A stretch of DNA of 7,260 nucleotides from Acidobacteriaceae bacterium. GTDB taxonomy: Bacteria > Acidobacteriota > Terriglobia > Terriglobales > Acidobacteriaceae. Where the stretch lies: positions 7,156 to 14,415 of the forward strand of contig PKYX01000391.1 of assembly GCA_003132825.1 (NCBI GenBank), read 5' to 3'. A program made the translations under genes and the position numbers. A model generated the notes under the pieces. The model was not told where the DNA came from. It saw only the letters and a list, made by a program, of their open reading frames with translations, and made no database searches. Shown here piece by piece: positions 1 through 6,741 of this stretch. The first letter of the stretch is position 1; each line of letters opens with the position of its first letter.

Positions 1-35
1 TTTTGACGGGATCGGAATCCGCTCCGGGGGCGACC

Positions 36-1202
36 TCAGCTCTTCTCGAGGCGCTCCGTAATCCGAAACCCCCGCTTCCGGCCCTCGCGCACAAATGCCT
101 CACCGGGCACCGCCAGCTCGAGCGGAATGGACCCCACGGGCGTCTCCCCTTTGGCCAGCATCGCAGCCACGATGGCCAGGTGCCATCCCGTCGTGCGCTG
201 CATCGCCGTAAAACCGGTGGCATCGTCGTAGTAGTCGATCAGTTCCACCACCGCCTCTGCCGGCTGTCCATTGTTTTTCCCGCGCGCGATTACGCGGATA
301 ATGCATACGTCCTTGTCATCCTCAACTCGAACCTGAGGCTCGTACAAGGTCTCGAACAAGTGCCGCGGGACCACCTCGTGGCCATCGACTCGAATCGGCT
401 GCAGTTCGAATAACCCAAGATCAGAAAACGCCTTCAGCTGCGCAAACGTCCCCGGATAGCGCAAGACCTTTAGCTGATACGTCTGCAGCTTCCCTTCAAA
501 AGTCCAGGGCGCGGTCGAAACACCGCCCGCGATCAAGAAAGATTCGAGCTTTCCGAGCGGCGGCACCTCCACCACTTCGAATTCCGTGAAACACGGCAGG
601 TGTTCCAATTTTCCCTTGCGCAAAACCGTCATTCCGCCGTAATACTCATTGGTGAGGCCCTCGATGTTGAATGTCAGGGCATAATTCCAGGGCAGCCGTG
701 GATTCTGGGGCAGCCCGCCATCGTACATGTACACATGCTCGGCTTCCCCGACCAGCCCCATGGCATAGACCGCCAGCGTGTTTCCCATGCCCGGTCCCAA
801 CCCGCAGTCGGGCACAACCCGCACGCCGGCCTGCTTGGCCTCACGATTGAGCGCATGTTGCTGCCTCACGGTTTCGGTGTGTCCTCCGAGATCACAAAAC
901 GAAACCCGGCTCGCAATCGCCACTTTCGTCAATGCCAGGTTGTAGACATAGGGCACCGCGCTGACCGCCACATCGTGGCCCTGGAGCGCTCGTTCCACAG
1001 CGGGTTCGTCGCGAACATCGAGCGCGATTGGCTCCGCAACCTTACGCCCCACCAGTTGGTTCACCCGGTCCGCCGCCGTTTTCGCCCGCGCCGCATCAGC
1101 ATCCGCCACGGTGATGCGCCGAGCTTCCCCAAAGCGGCCCAGGTCATAAGCGGCGGCAATCCCCTGCCGCCCCGTTCCCAACACGATGTAGGAAAATGTC
1201 AT
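36..1202 (-). CDS. Lysine 6-dehydrogenase / saccharopine dehydrogenase-like NAD(P)-dependent oxidoreductase
   Basis: Predicted cytoplasmic oxidoreductase of 388 residues. A Rossmann nucleotide-binding motif, GTGRQG, lies at residues 9-14 after the first beta strand, with acidic residues at the end of the second strand (VADAD, about 32-36). The segment DLGGHTE (104-110), followed by VVPDCGLGPGMGN (129-141), and the late FTAMQRTTGW (331-340) recall from memory the layout of Geobacillus-type L-lysine 6-dehydrogenase, which is about the same length. That enzyme oxidatively deaminates lysine at the epsilon carbon. True saccharopine dehydrogenases share the fold, so the substrate here is inferred and could be another amino acid or a polyamine conjugate. 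The start is ATG and no clear Shine-Dalgarno sequence precedes it. It is the last gene of the minus-strand run, 85 bases after the cupin gene, and may be co-transcribed with it. No lysine biosynthesis or degradation genes are next to it. It appears complete. Confidence 0.88.
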   Translation of the reverse strand: MTFSYIVLGTGRQGIAAAYDLGRFGEARRITVADADAARAKTAADRVNQLVGRKVAEPIALDVRDEPAVERALQGHDVAVSAVPYVYNLALTKVAIASRVSFCDLGGHTETVRQQHALNREAKQAGVRVVPDCGLGPGMGNTLAVYAMGLVGEAEHVYMYDGGLPQNPRLPWNYALTFNIEGLTNEYYGGMTVLRKGKLEHLPCFTEFEVVEVPPLGKLESFLIAGGVSTAPWTFEGKLQTYQLKVLRYPGTFAQLKAFSDLGLFELQPIRVDGHEVVPRHLFETLYEPQVRVEDDKDVCIIRVIARGKNNGQPAEAVVELIDYYDDATGFTAMQRTTGWHLAIVAAMLAKGETPVGSIPLELAVPGEAFVREGRKRGFRITERLEKS

Positions 1203-1287
1203 GATCAGTTTTGAAAGCGAACCGTAGGCCGAGCCTCGTCCCGGATTGCGCTACTGCTCCCGCCAGCTGCGACCAAACCGGCTCCCG

Positions 1288-1794
1288 TCACAGACGCGTG
1301 AACCGCTGAATCAGGTCCCGGTGCTGCGGAAAGAGTCTGGTCAGCCCTTCCCGCTCCCCCATTTCAAAATCCTCGAATTCAAAGCCCGGCGCCACCGTAC
1401 ACCCAACCAGCGCAAACGACCCCGGATCGCGAACGCATGACGCGAACCAGCAACCCGCCTTCACGACCGCCTGCCAGTTCTGCCCTGCTTCGAGGTCACC
1501 GCCAAGCTGAATCTCCGAGTATCTCCCCTCTTCCTCGATTACGTGCACCAGCAACGGGGTCCCGTTATAAAAATGCCACAGTTCATCCGATCGCAGCCGG
1601 TGGAACCCGGAAAAACTCTCCCCCTCGAGCAAGAAGTAGATCGCCGTCGATACCGACCGCGCCCCCGTGAACTGCCGGGGCAGAGCTTCTCGGGCGATCG
1701 ACCAATCCGACCGGTAACTCTGGCGATAATGGCCGCCCTCGGGGTGCGGGGTGAGTCCCAGCTTGTCTACCCAATACCTGGCTTCATTGGTCAT
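1288..1794 (-). CDS. Cupin_5 (DUF985) family protein
   Basis: Protein of 168 residues, the usual length for the DUF985/cupin_5 family of RmlC-like beta barrels. The family signature is clear. TPHPEGGHYRQSY (15-27) is followed by TAIYFLLEGESFSGFHRL (50-67), then DELWHFYNG (70-78), and a late TVAPGFEFEDFEM (133-145). His65, Glu71 and His74 are candidate ligands or pocket residues. Structures of family members are known but no general reaction is established, so a sugar-epimerase-like or small-molecule-binding role is only a guess. The ATG at 1794 is preferred over a longer frame reaching 1863. The family motif begins soon after it, and the longer version would overlap the upstream gene. The upstream gene ends only 10 bases before this start, which suggests translational coupling. 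There is no strong Shine-Dalgarno sequence (CCGGAA just upstream), as expected for a coupled gene. Confidence 0.9.
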   Translation of the reverse strand: MTNEARYWVDKLGLTPHPEGGHYRQSYRSDWSIAREALPRQFTGARSVSTAIYFLLEGESFSGFHRLRSDELWHFYNGTPLLVHVIEEEGRYSEIQLGGDLEAGQNWQAVVKAGCWFASCVRDPGSFALVGCTVAPGFEFEDFEMGEREGLTRLFPQHRDLIQRFTRL

Positions 1795-1804
1795 TTCCGG
1801 TGAT

Positions 1805-2107
1805 TTATCGATCTCCGTACGGGGTGACCTTCCCATCGACCACCACCGCGAGGTATCGGCCACTGCTCAAAAACTGCATGACCTTCTTCCCCGCGCGCGC
1901 CATCTGCGCCCAGCGCGATCGGGTCTCCGGATTCTGCTCGAGGCCTCGCAGCTCTTGCCCGTCGAAGGCGAAATCCACCTGGCGCAAGCGATGCCGCGAA
2001 GTTCGCCGCACCGCACAGCGCCGGCTCTCCACTTCGACGGCGGGCGCGTCCTCGAGCAGGGCTTGCCGCCACACGCTGACCAGAGTGTCTTTCAGCTTTT
2101 GGTCCAT
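1805..2107 (-). CDS. Conserved-looking small protein of unknown function (100 aa)
   Basis: I do not recognise a named family. The 100-residue product has a helical, charged N-terminal part (about 1-20). A basic, Arg-rich centre (RRCAVRRTSRHRLRQVDF, about 29-46) follows. The C-terminal half (NPETRSRWAQMARAGKKVMQFL, about 59-80) ends in a predicted beta hairpin, YLAVVVDGKVTPYG. That end looks like a compact alpha/beta domain, and I think I have seen similar endings in acidobacterial hypothetical proteins, but I cannot confirm it. There is no signal peptide or membrane segment, so it is probably cytoplasmic. The start is uncertain. ATG at 2107 is used here. A TTG at 2119 adds four residues and has a better-spaced GGAGAG five bases upstream. 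It lies 10 bases before the cupin gene and probably forms a two-gene unit with it. Confidence 0.68.
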   Translation of the reverse strand: MDQKLKDTLVSVWRQALLEDAPAVEVESRRCAVRRTSRHRLRQVDFAFDGQELRGLEQNPETRSRWAQMARAGKKVMQFLSSGRYLAVVVDGKVTPYGDR

Positions 2108-2254
2108 GCTCGCGACCAACCTGTCTCTCCCGCAGCTGGCGGAAAAAATTCCCGGCTGGGGTGACCGAGGACCGCGGCCCGGCAATCGACGGCGGTGCGT
2201 GAGTGAAGATCGCCTCTCGGGACAGTCTGAGCCGGAGCGGCAGGGGAGCCCTCG

Positions 2255-2291
2255 CCCCCGAAAGCCAGCCCTCTTGTAAGGCTGCTCGGGG
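2255..2291. terminator. GC-rich hairpin in the 211-base gap, possible terminator or RNA structure
   Basis: An inverted repeat pairs CCCCGA (2256-2261), GC (2264-2265) and AGCC (2267-2270) with GGCT, GC and TCGGGG (2280-2291). The loop is 9 bases, and there are small bulges on one arm (aa and c). On the minus strand it lies about 28 bases after the stop codon of the 63-residue gene and well before the next gene. It could therefore end the CBS/small-protein transcript. No U-run follows on either strand, so it is not a textbook intrinsic terminator. A structured leader for the downstream gene is the alternative. I matched no known riboswitch class. Confidence 0.35.
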
Positions 2292-2318
2292 CAAGGAGAT
2301 GACCGATGCGGAGGTCCC

Positions 2319-2510
2319 TTAGAGAAAGCCCGCCGTCTTCACCGTCAAGATACTCAACGCCATTTCCAAGTTCCGAATCGCCTCGACCAATTCAGGATGC
2401 TCTCCAACTTTTTCCCGAAGCTGGTTCATTAGACGATGCGCGCCCGCAACATGCTCCGCCGCCGGATGGGCTGAACTTGGCTGGGACTCTGGTTGGTTCT
2501 GAGATGGCAT
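2319..2510 (-). CDS. Small protein of unknown function (63 aa)
   Basis: Short frame with an ATG start and a TAG stop codon a few codons upstream in the same frame, so the start cannot be much earlier. The N-terminal third (about 1-20) is rich in Ser, Pro, Gln and Ala and is probably disordered. The rest reads like an amphipathic helix (AHRLMNQLREKVGEHPELVEA, split here into 23-30 and 31-43) ending in NLEMALSILTVKTAGFL. The helix-like C-terminus, with spaced Leu, Ile and Met residues, looks like real coding sequence rather than chance, but I cannot name a family. There is no strong Shine-Dalgarno sequence near the ATG; a GAGGAG lies about 24 bases upstream, too far to be typical. It lies 51 bases downstream of the CBS gene and is probably in the same transcript. 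Confidence 0.6.
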   Translation of the reverse strand: MPSQNQPESQPSSAHPAAEHVAGAHRLMNQLREKVGEHPELVEAIRNLEMALSILTVKTAGFL

Positions 2511-2561
2511 GGGATACCCCGAGCACTAGTGTAGCTCCTCAACAGCAGTCGGCGCCGCGGC

Positions 2562-3014
2562 CTAGCCCGGGTATCTCCCCGTGATATAGCCTTCCAGTTC
2601 CTGGATGGCCTGCGCCTGTTCGGAGATGATCCACTTGACCAAGTCGCCAATCGACACCACACCCACAACCTGCTCGTCCTCGATCACCGGGAGGTGTCGA
2701 ATCTTGCAGTTGGTCATGATGGCCATGCATTCATCCAAGGGATGCATTCGCGTCACGAAGACGACCGGGCTGGTCATAATCTCGCGGACCAGAGTCTCCT
2801 TTGACGAGTGTCCCTTCAGGATCACTTTGCGCGCATAGTCGCGCTCGGAAAGAATGCCGACCAATTTGCCTTCCGAGAGCACCAGCAGGGCGCCGACTCC
2901 CTCCTGCGCCATCTTTTCAATGGCTTCGTAGACGGATTGATTGGGCGCTACCGAGAGAACTCGTTGGCCAGGTTTTTTCTGCAGGACTCGGTCAATGGTG
3001 TCGGTAAGTTTCAT
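2562..3014 (-). CDS. Stand-alone CBS-domain pair (Bateman module) protein
   Basis: Cytoplasmic 150-residue protein made almost entirely of two CBS domains. The first runs from about 20 to 67 ([17 protein letters not shown], then GALLVL, then [14 protein letters not shown]). The second runs from about 78 to 130 ([21 protein letters not shown], then IRHLPVIE, then [14 protein letters not shown]). CBS pairs usually bind adenine nucleotides (AMP, ATP, SAM) in the cleft between the repeats. The SERDY and SIGDL segments sit where ribose- and phosphate-contacting Asp/Ser residues normally occur. No effector domain is fused, and the last 20 residues are a short helix ([15 protein letters not shown], 130-144). 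Stand-alone proteins of this type are widespread, and the regulated partner here is unknown. The start is ATG with a weak GGCGG upstream. It is divergent from the large Tat-exported gene and first in the minus-strand run. Confidence 0.95.
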   Translation of the reverse strand: MKLTDTIDRVLQKKPGQRVLSVAPNQSVYEAIEKMAQEGVGALLVLSEGKLVGILSERDYARKVILKGHSSKETLVREIMTSPVVFVTRMHPLDECMAIMTNCKIRHLPVIEDEQVVGVVSIGDLVKWIISEQAQAIQELEGYITGRYPG

Positions 3015-3104
3015 GGCACACCGCCAAGACCGTCAGTTTAGCACGCAAGAGTCAGGAAAATGGAACGGGCTTGCGGGAATTCAGCGCCCAGGAGTTCACA
3101 GAAA
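3015..3104. promoter_or_regulatory. Divergent intergenic region between CBS gene and Tat-exported gene
   Basis: This stretch of about 90 bases separates two genes transcribed away from each other, so promoters for both should lie here. On the minus strand a TAAACT hexamer (about 3036-3041) could serve as a -10 box for the CBS gene, but no good -35 box sits 17 bases upstream. On the plus strand I see no convincing sigma70-type pair. No clear operator palindrome is visible. The assignment rests on gene arrangement more than on motifs. Confidence 0.4.
3090..3094 (+). promoter_or_regulatory. Ribosome binding site deciding the start of the Tat-exported gene
   Basis: AGGAG ends 10 bases before the ATG at 3105. 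The other in-frame ATG codons, at 3060 and 3153, have no comparable site. This favours 3105 as the start, although the 3153 ATG gives a more compact Tat signal peptide. Confidence 0.5.
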
Positions 3105-5930
3105 ATGTGCTCACACCCCGGCGCGTCCGGTATCTTTATCGCTGGCCAACCCATGTCCCCTGCAAAAGCCCCTCCTCTGTCTCGGCGCAACTTTCTCGAA
3201 TTGGCGGCCTTATCGATGGGCGCTCTCGGCATGGGATCTTCCGCCAGCGCAGCGGCGGGCGCCAGGAGCATTTCGATCGTCACCGATCCCGCCGATCCGG
3301 CAGCCTCCTCGGGCCCGGTCGGTTGGGCAGTAGAGGAACTGAGTCAGGCCCTCGCCCAATACGGCATCTCCCTCCACCGCTTGAACTCTCTCCAGCAAGC
3401 GCCTCGGTCGGGCCTTTGTATCGTAGCTTGCGGGCGTACCGCGCCGGTGGCGTCCGTCGCGTTGCGACCGGCTACTTTGTCCCTGCCGGATGCACCGGAA
3501 TGCCTGGTCCTCGCGCCGGCGAAATATGAAAACCGGCCGATCCTGCTCGCCTGCGGCAGCGATGGCCGCGGCCTCATGTACGCCCTGCTCGAACTCGCCG
3601 ATCGCGTGCGACATGCCGGCGATCCTTATCATGCGATCCAAGTGCAGGAACCGCTGGCGGAGCAGCCATTCAACCAGACCCGAAGCATCGGGCGCTCCTT
3701 TGTGAGCGATGTCGAAGACAAGCCCTGGTTCAATGATGGCGCGATGTGGCCCGCCTATTTCTCCATGCTGGCCGCACAGCGCTTCAACCGCTTTACGCTG
3801 AATTTCGGCATCGGCCACGACTTCCTGCAGCACGTCATCGACTCATATTTTCTTTTCCTCTACCCATTTCTCCTCTCGGTCCCGGGCTACAAGGTACGAG
3901 CCGTCAACCTTCCCGATCGAGAGCGTGACCAGAACCTAGAGACCCTCGAGTTCATCAGCCGGCAGGCCGTCGCCCACGGCATCGACTTCCAGTTAGGCAT
4001 CTGGACCCACGGCTATCAATGGAAGGACAGCCCGAATCCCAATTACACGATCGAGGGCCTGACCCCCGAAAATCACGCCGCCTATTCCCGGGAAGCCCTG
4101 GCTGGGTTGCTCGAGGCGTGTCCGGCGATCAGTGGGGTCACCTTGCGTACCCACGGAGAAAGCGGCGTTCCCGAGGGCAGCTATTCGTTCTGGGGGTCCA
4201 TATTCGAGGGCGTGGCGCGCTCCGGCCGCAAAGTCGAAATCGACCTGCACCCCAAAGGCCTTGACCGGACCATGATCGACCGAGCTCTGGCCACCGGCAT
4301 GCCCGTCCGCCTGTCACCCAAGTACTGGGCCGAGCACATGGGCATGCCCTACCAGCAGACCGCCATTCGCGATCTGGAAATGCCCCACGAGAATGCCAAC
4401 CCGCAGGCCTTCTTTGCCCTCAGCAGCGGTGCCCGCAGCTTCACCCGCTATGGCTACGCCGACTTCCTGCGCGAGGACCGGCGCTACAGCGTCATGTATC
4501 GCATCTGGCCCGGCACCCATCGATTTCTGTTATGGGGAGACCCGGTCTCAACCGCCGTTCACGCCCGCGCCTTCAACTTCTGCGGTAGCAACGGAGTGGA
4601 GCTCTATGAGCCCCTCTCCTTCAAAGGCCGCCGCGGATCGGGCCTCCCCGGCGGCCGCTGCGCTTATGCCGACGCTTCGCTGAATCCCCAGTGGGACTGG
4701 CAAAAGTATCTTTATTCATACCGCGTCTGGGGACGCCTTCTCTACAACCCCGAAGCCGATCCCGAGACCTGGCGCCGCCAACTGCGCACCCAGTTCCAAG
4801 CCAGCGCTCCCGCCCTCGAGTCGGCTCTGGCGTGCGCCACTCGCATCCTCCCGATTGTGACCACCACCCACCTGCCCTCCGCCGCCAACGACACCTATGG
4901 CCCCGAGTTCTACACCAACCAGTCCATGCTCGAGCCCGGGAACTCTCCCTATGGCGATACTCCATCACCCAAGGTATTCAGCAATGTCAGCCCACTCGAC
5001 CCGCAACTGTTCTCCCGCATGAGCGATTTCGCCGCCGAGTTGCTCCAGGCCGACCGCACCGGCAAGTATTCCCCTATCGAAGTCGCAGAGTGGCTGGAGG
5101 AGCTGTCCGGAACCGCCGCCCGACAGCTGGCGGAAGCGGAAAAACTCACGCTCGGAAAGCCCAGCCCAGAGTTCCGCAGAGTAGCCGCTGATCTCGAACT
5201 GCAGATCGGCATCGGCCTGTTTTTTGCCGCCAAGTTCCGCAGTGGAACGCTGTACGCAATTCACGACCAATCCGGAGATCGCGCCGCCCTGCAAGAAGCC
5301 CTGGAGGCTTACCGCCGAGCGCGAGAGATCTGGGGCGCCTTTGCCCAGGCCGCGAAGGCGGTCTATGTTTCTGACATCACCTACGGCCCTCACCCCTACC
5401 AACGTGGCCATTGGCTCGATCGCCTGCCCGCCATCGACGCCGATATCGCCGAGATGGCCAAACGCCTGGAATCGATGCCGCAAGCTTCCGAACCAACTCC
5501 CCAGATTCAAGCAGCGGTCCAACAAGCCCTAGGTCGTCGGCGGCGCAACTCCGCGGCCTGCCATCACAGTCCGCCCCCTCAGTTTGTCCCCGGAGAACCG
5601 CTGCAGTTGGTGCTCTCGATCGAGGCGGCTTCGCCGTCGACTTCGGTTCGCTTGTACTACCGCCAGGTGAATCAATCCGAGCCCTACCAGGTCGCGGACG
5701 CGGTACCGCGAGGAGGAGACTACCGCGCGGAAATTCCGGCCGGTTACGCCCAGTCGAGTTACCCACTGCAATATTATTTTGCGCTGAAACAAGGATCAGA
5801 AAAGGCTTGGCTTTACCCCGGGTTCGCGCCCAATCTGGCAAACCAGCCCTATTTCGTGATACGACCCGGTGCCGCCCAGAGGTCCGAAATCTCCGGTCAA
5901 GCGGGGTATGGGGGCCCGCGAGACCTCTGA
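3105..5930 (+). CDS. Tat-exported putative glycoside hydrolase, alpha-glucuronidase (GH67/GH115)-like
   Basis: Large protein of 941 residues from this start, or 925 from the ATG at 3153. A Tat signal is clear: SRRNFLE (26-32), a hydrophobic stretch to about residue 44, and Ala-rich cleavage sites around 47-53. Folding in the cytoplasm before export is therefore likely. Residues about 55-170 resemble the small alpha/beta N-terminal domain of GH67/GH20-type enzymes, ending in GSDGRGLMYALLELADRV (151-168). A likely (beta/alpha)8 region follows (about 195-545), with NRFTLNFG (228-235), GIDFQLGIWTHGY (292-304), VTLRTHGESG (345-354), VEIDLHPKG (377-385) and RIWPGTHRFLLWGDP (466-480). Glu352 and Asp380 are candidate catalytic residues by position only. 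A helical region (about 635-795), an Arg-rich linker (810-814) and an Ig-like beta domain (about 825-920) complete it. The substrate is unknown; no polysaccharide-use genes, transporter or sulfatase lie beside it. The family assignment rests on overall fold resemblance and is not certain. Confidence 0.82.
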   Translation: MCSHPGASGIFIAGQPMSPAKAPPLSRRNFLELAALSMGALGMGSSASAAAGARSISIVTDPADPAASSGPVGWAVEELSQALAQYGISLHRLNSLQQAPRSGLCIVACGRTAPVASVALRPATLSLPDAPECLVLAPAKYENRPILLACGSDGRGLMYALLELADRVRHAGDPYHAIQVQEPLAEQPFNQTRSIGRSFVSDVEDKPWFNDGAMWPAYFSMLAAQRFNRFTLNFGIGHDFLQHVIDSYFLFLYPFLLSVPGYKVRAVNLPDRERDQNLETLEFISRQAVAHGIDFQLGIWTHGYQWKDSPNPNYTIEGLTPENHAAYSREALAGLLEACPAISGVTLRTHGESGVPEGSYSFWGSIFEGVARSGRKVEIDLHPKGLDRTMIDRALATGMPVRLSPKYWAEHMGMPYQQTAIRDLEMPHENANPQAFFALSSGARSFTRYGYADFLREDRRYSVMYRIWPGTHRFLLWGDPVSTAVHARAFNFCGSNGVELYEPLSFKGRRGSGLPGGRCAYADASLNPQWDWQKYLYSYRVWGRLLYNPEADPETWRRQLRTQFQASAPALESALACATRILPIVTTTHLPSAANDTYGPEFYTNQSMLEPGNSPYGDTPSPKVFSNVSPLDPQLFSRMSDFAAELLQADRTGKYSPIEVAEWLEELSGTAARQLAEAEKLTLGKPSPEFRRVAADLELQIGIGLFFAAKFRSGTLYAIHDQSGDRAALQEALEAYRRAREIWGAFAQAAKAVYVSDITYGPHPYQRGHWLDRLPAIDADIAEMAKRLESMPQASEPTPQIQAAVQQALGRRRRNSAACHHSPPPQFVPGEPLQLVLSIEAASPSTSVRLYYRQVNQSEPYQVADAVPRGGDYRAEIPAGYAQSSYPLQYYFALKQGSEKAWLYPGFAPNLANQPYFVIRPGAAQRSEISGQAGYGGPRDL

Positions 5931-5974
5931 GGCATATTGCGGTTCGGTGCGCGCCACCCGGGTTCGGAAGTTCT

Positions 5975-6457
5975 TTAGATCGGGTTCGGCTGAGTATTGG
6001 TGGCGTTGGTCACATTCGACGGAGAGTCGGAGAAGGATTTTCCTGGTTCAAAGGCAAATTTCTCGTGCTTGGTGCCGACCTTGCGGATCGCATCATGCCA
6101 TCCGTCATCCCAACTAATTTCTGCTTCTCCGTTGACCACTTCCCAGGTTCCATGGACCGCGCCAATCGATTTTTTGGCCTCGCCGCTGGGTTCGAGCGTG
6201 ATGTAGAAGTCTTCCCCGTTCCCTTCGCCCACTCTCCACTTCCCGACGAAGTGATTTCTCCCCAGCACGGAAACGCTCGTCGCCGGAGTCTTGAATTCAA
6301 TGCGCTCGATGTCAGCCAGCGAAAAACTCTGCTGATGTCCGTCTTTGAAAGTAATCACGATCGAGTTTTGGGTTGTCGCACCCGGGTTCGAGCTGGCGCC
6401 GTAGGCTGCGCCCCCGAGCATCCCAAGAATGCAAATGAATCCTGCCAGGTGACGCAT
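5975..6457 (-). CDS. Small secreted protein of unknown function (160 aa)
   Basis: The product carries a Sec-type signal peptide: MRH, a hydrophobic core (LAGFICILGMLGGAA, 4-18) and a cleavage site near AYG-ASS (about 20). It is probably periplasmic or extracellular. The mature part begins with a short segment SIVITFKDGHQQSFSLADIERIEF (read as 32-44 and 45-55), typical of a small beta domain. A beta-rich region follows, with FVGKWRVGEGNG (70-81), TWEVVNGEAEISWDDGW (104-120) and IRKVGTKHEKFAFEPGKSF (124-142). The tail is Asn/Thr-rich (149-160). The GKW/ISWDDGW pattern suggests a lipocalin-like or similar barrel that compares a treated and untreated state, but this is only an impression and no function is assigned. 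The start at 6457 is fixed by GAGGAGG six bases upstream; longer frames reaching 6601 lack the signal peptide at their N-terminus. It converges on the Tat-exported gene, with 44 bases between the stops. Confidence 0.82.
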   Translation of the reverse strand: MRHLAGFICILGMLGGAAYGASSNPGATTQNSIVITFKDGHQQSFSLADIERIEFKTPATSVSVLGRNHFVGKWRVGEGNGEDFYITLEPSGEAKKSIGAVHGTWEVVNGEAEISWDDGWHDAIRKVGTKHEKFAFEPGKSFSDSPSNVTNATNTQPNPI

Positions 6458-6463
6458 CGCTTT

Positions 6464-6470
6464 CCTCCTC
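6464..6470 (-). promoter_or_regulatory. Strong Shine-Dalgarno site for the small secreted protein
   Basis: GAGGAGG on the minus strand lies six bases before the ATG at 6457. It is the best ribosome binding site in the window and predicts high translation of this gene. It rules out the longer upstream reading of the frame. Confidence 0.8.
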
Positions 6471-6490
6471 ACGAGCCAAACCAGAGCTGA

Positions 6491-6496
6491 AATATA
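6491..6496 (-). promoter_or_regulatory. Possible -10 box for the small secreted protein
   Basis: The minus strand reads TATATT here, preceded by TG, about 34 bases before the start codon. This would give a leader of roughly 25-30 bases. No TTGACA-like -35 is seen at the usual distance, so the call is tentative and could be a chance AT-rich island in GC-rich DNA. Confidence 0.3.
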
Positions 6497-6601
6497 CACC
6501 TGCGGTCTCACTTGGACGGTGGGAGCTCGGCCGCAGCGATCCCAATCCTCACTACGATGAAGGCGGGCGGAAAGTTCCAGATAATCAAATAATCCAGACA
6601 A

Positions 6602-6741
6602 GCCAGGAGACCGAAGGGTTTGGCCGGAGATCGCGACAATCTACCGCCCGCGCGCTTTTCGATCCCCCATTTCAGCGATATACTTGCGTTGCTCCCGATT
6701 GGGCCACTTCCCCAGCATGCGCGTGAGTGAGCACCAACCCC
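6602..6741 (+). promoter_or_regulatory. Upstream region of the cNMP-type domain gene, with a possible -10 box
   Basis: The gap between the two divergent genes spans 6458-6741. In the part nearer the plus-strand gene, TATACT at 6679-6684 matches a sigma70 -10 box well. TTTTCG at about 6656-6661 is a poor -35 at 17-base spacing. Transcription would begin near 6691, giving a leader of about 50 bases. No operator palindrome or small gene is evident in the rest of the gap. Confidence 0.3.

Noticed and set aside
1..35. Possible next gene at the left edge
   Set aside because: The 35 bases after the oxidoreductase stop are too short to show any coding or regulatory signal.
600..1214. Open plus-strand frame of 204 codons opposite the oxidoreductase gene
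   Set aside because: It is antisense to a well-supported dehydrogenase. Its composition is atypical and it has no domain.
5946..5958. GGTG/CACC hairpin between the convergent genes
   Set aside because: It has only four base pairs and no U-run, too weak to call a terminator.
5941..5989. Three GGTTCGG copies at 20- and 22-base spacing near the convergent stops
   Set aside because: The same 7-mer recurs elsewhere in the window (for example near 6847 and 6891), so the spacing is likely chance.
5411..6490. Open plus-strand frame of 359 codons spanning the end of the Tat-exported gene and the small secreted gene
   Set aside because: It overlaps two well-supported genes in other frames, is rich in Arg, Pro and Ser as expected for a shadow frame in GC-rich DNA, and shows no recognisable domain.
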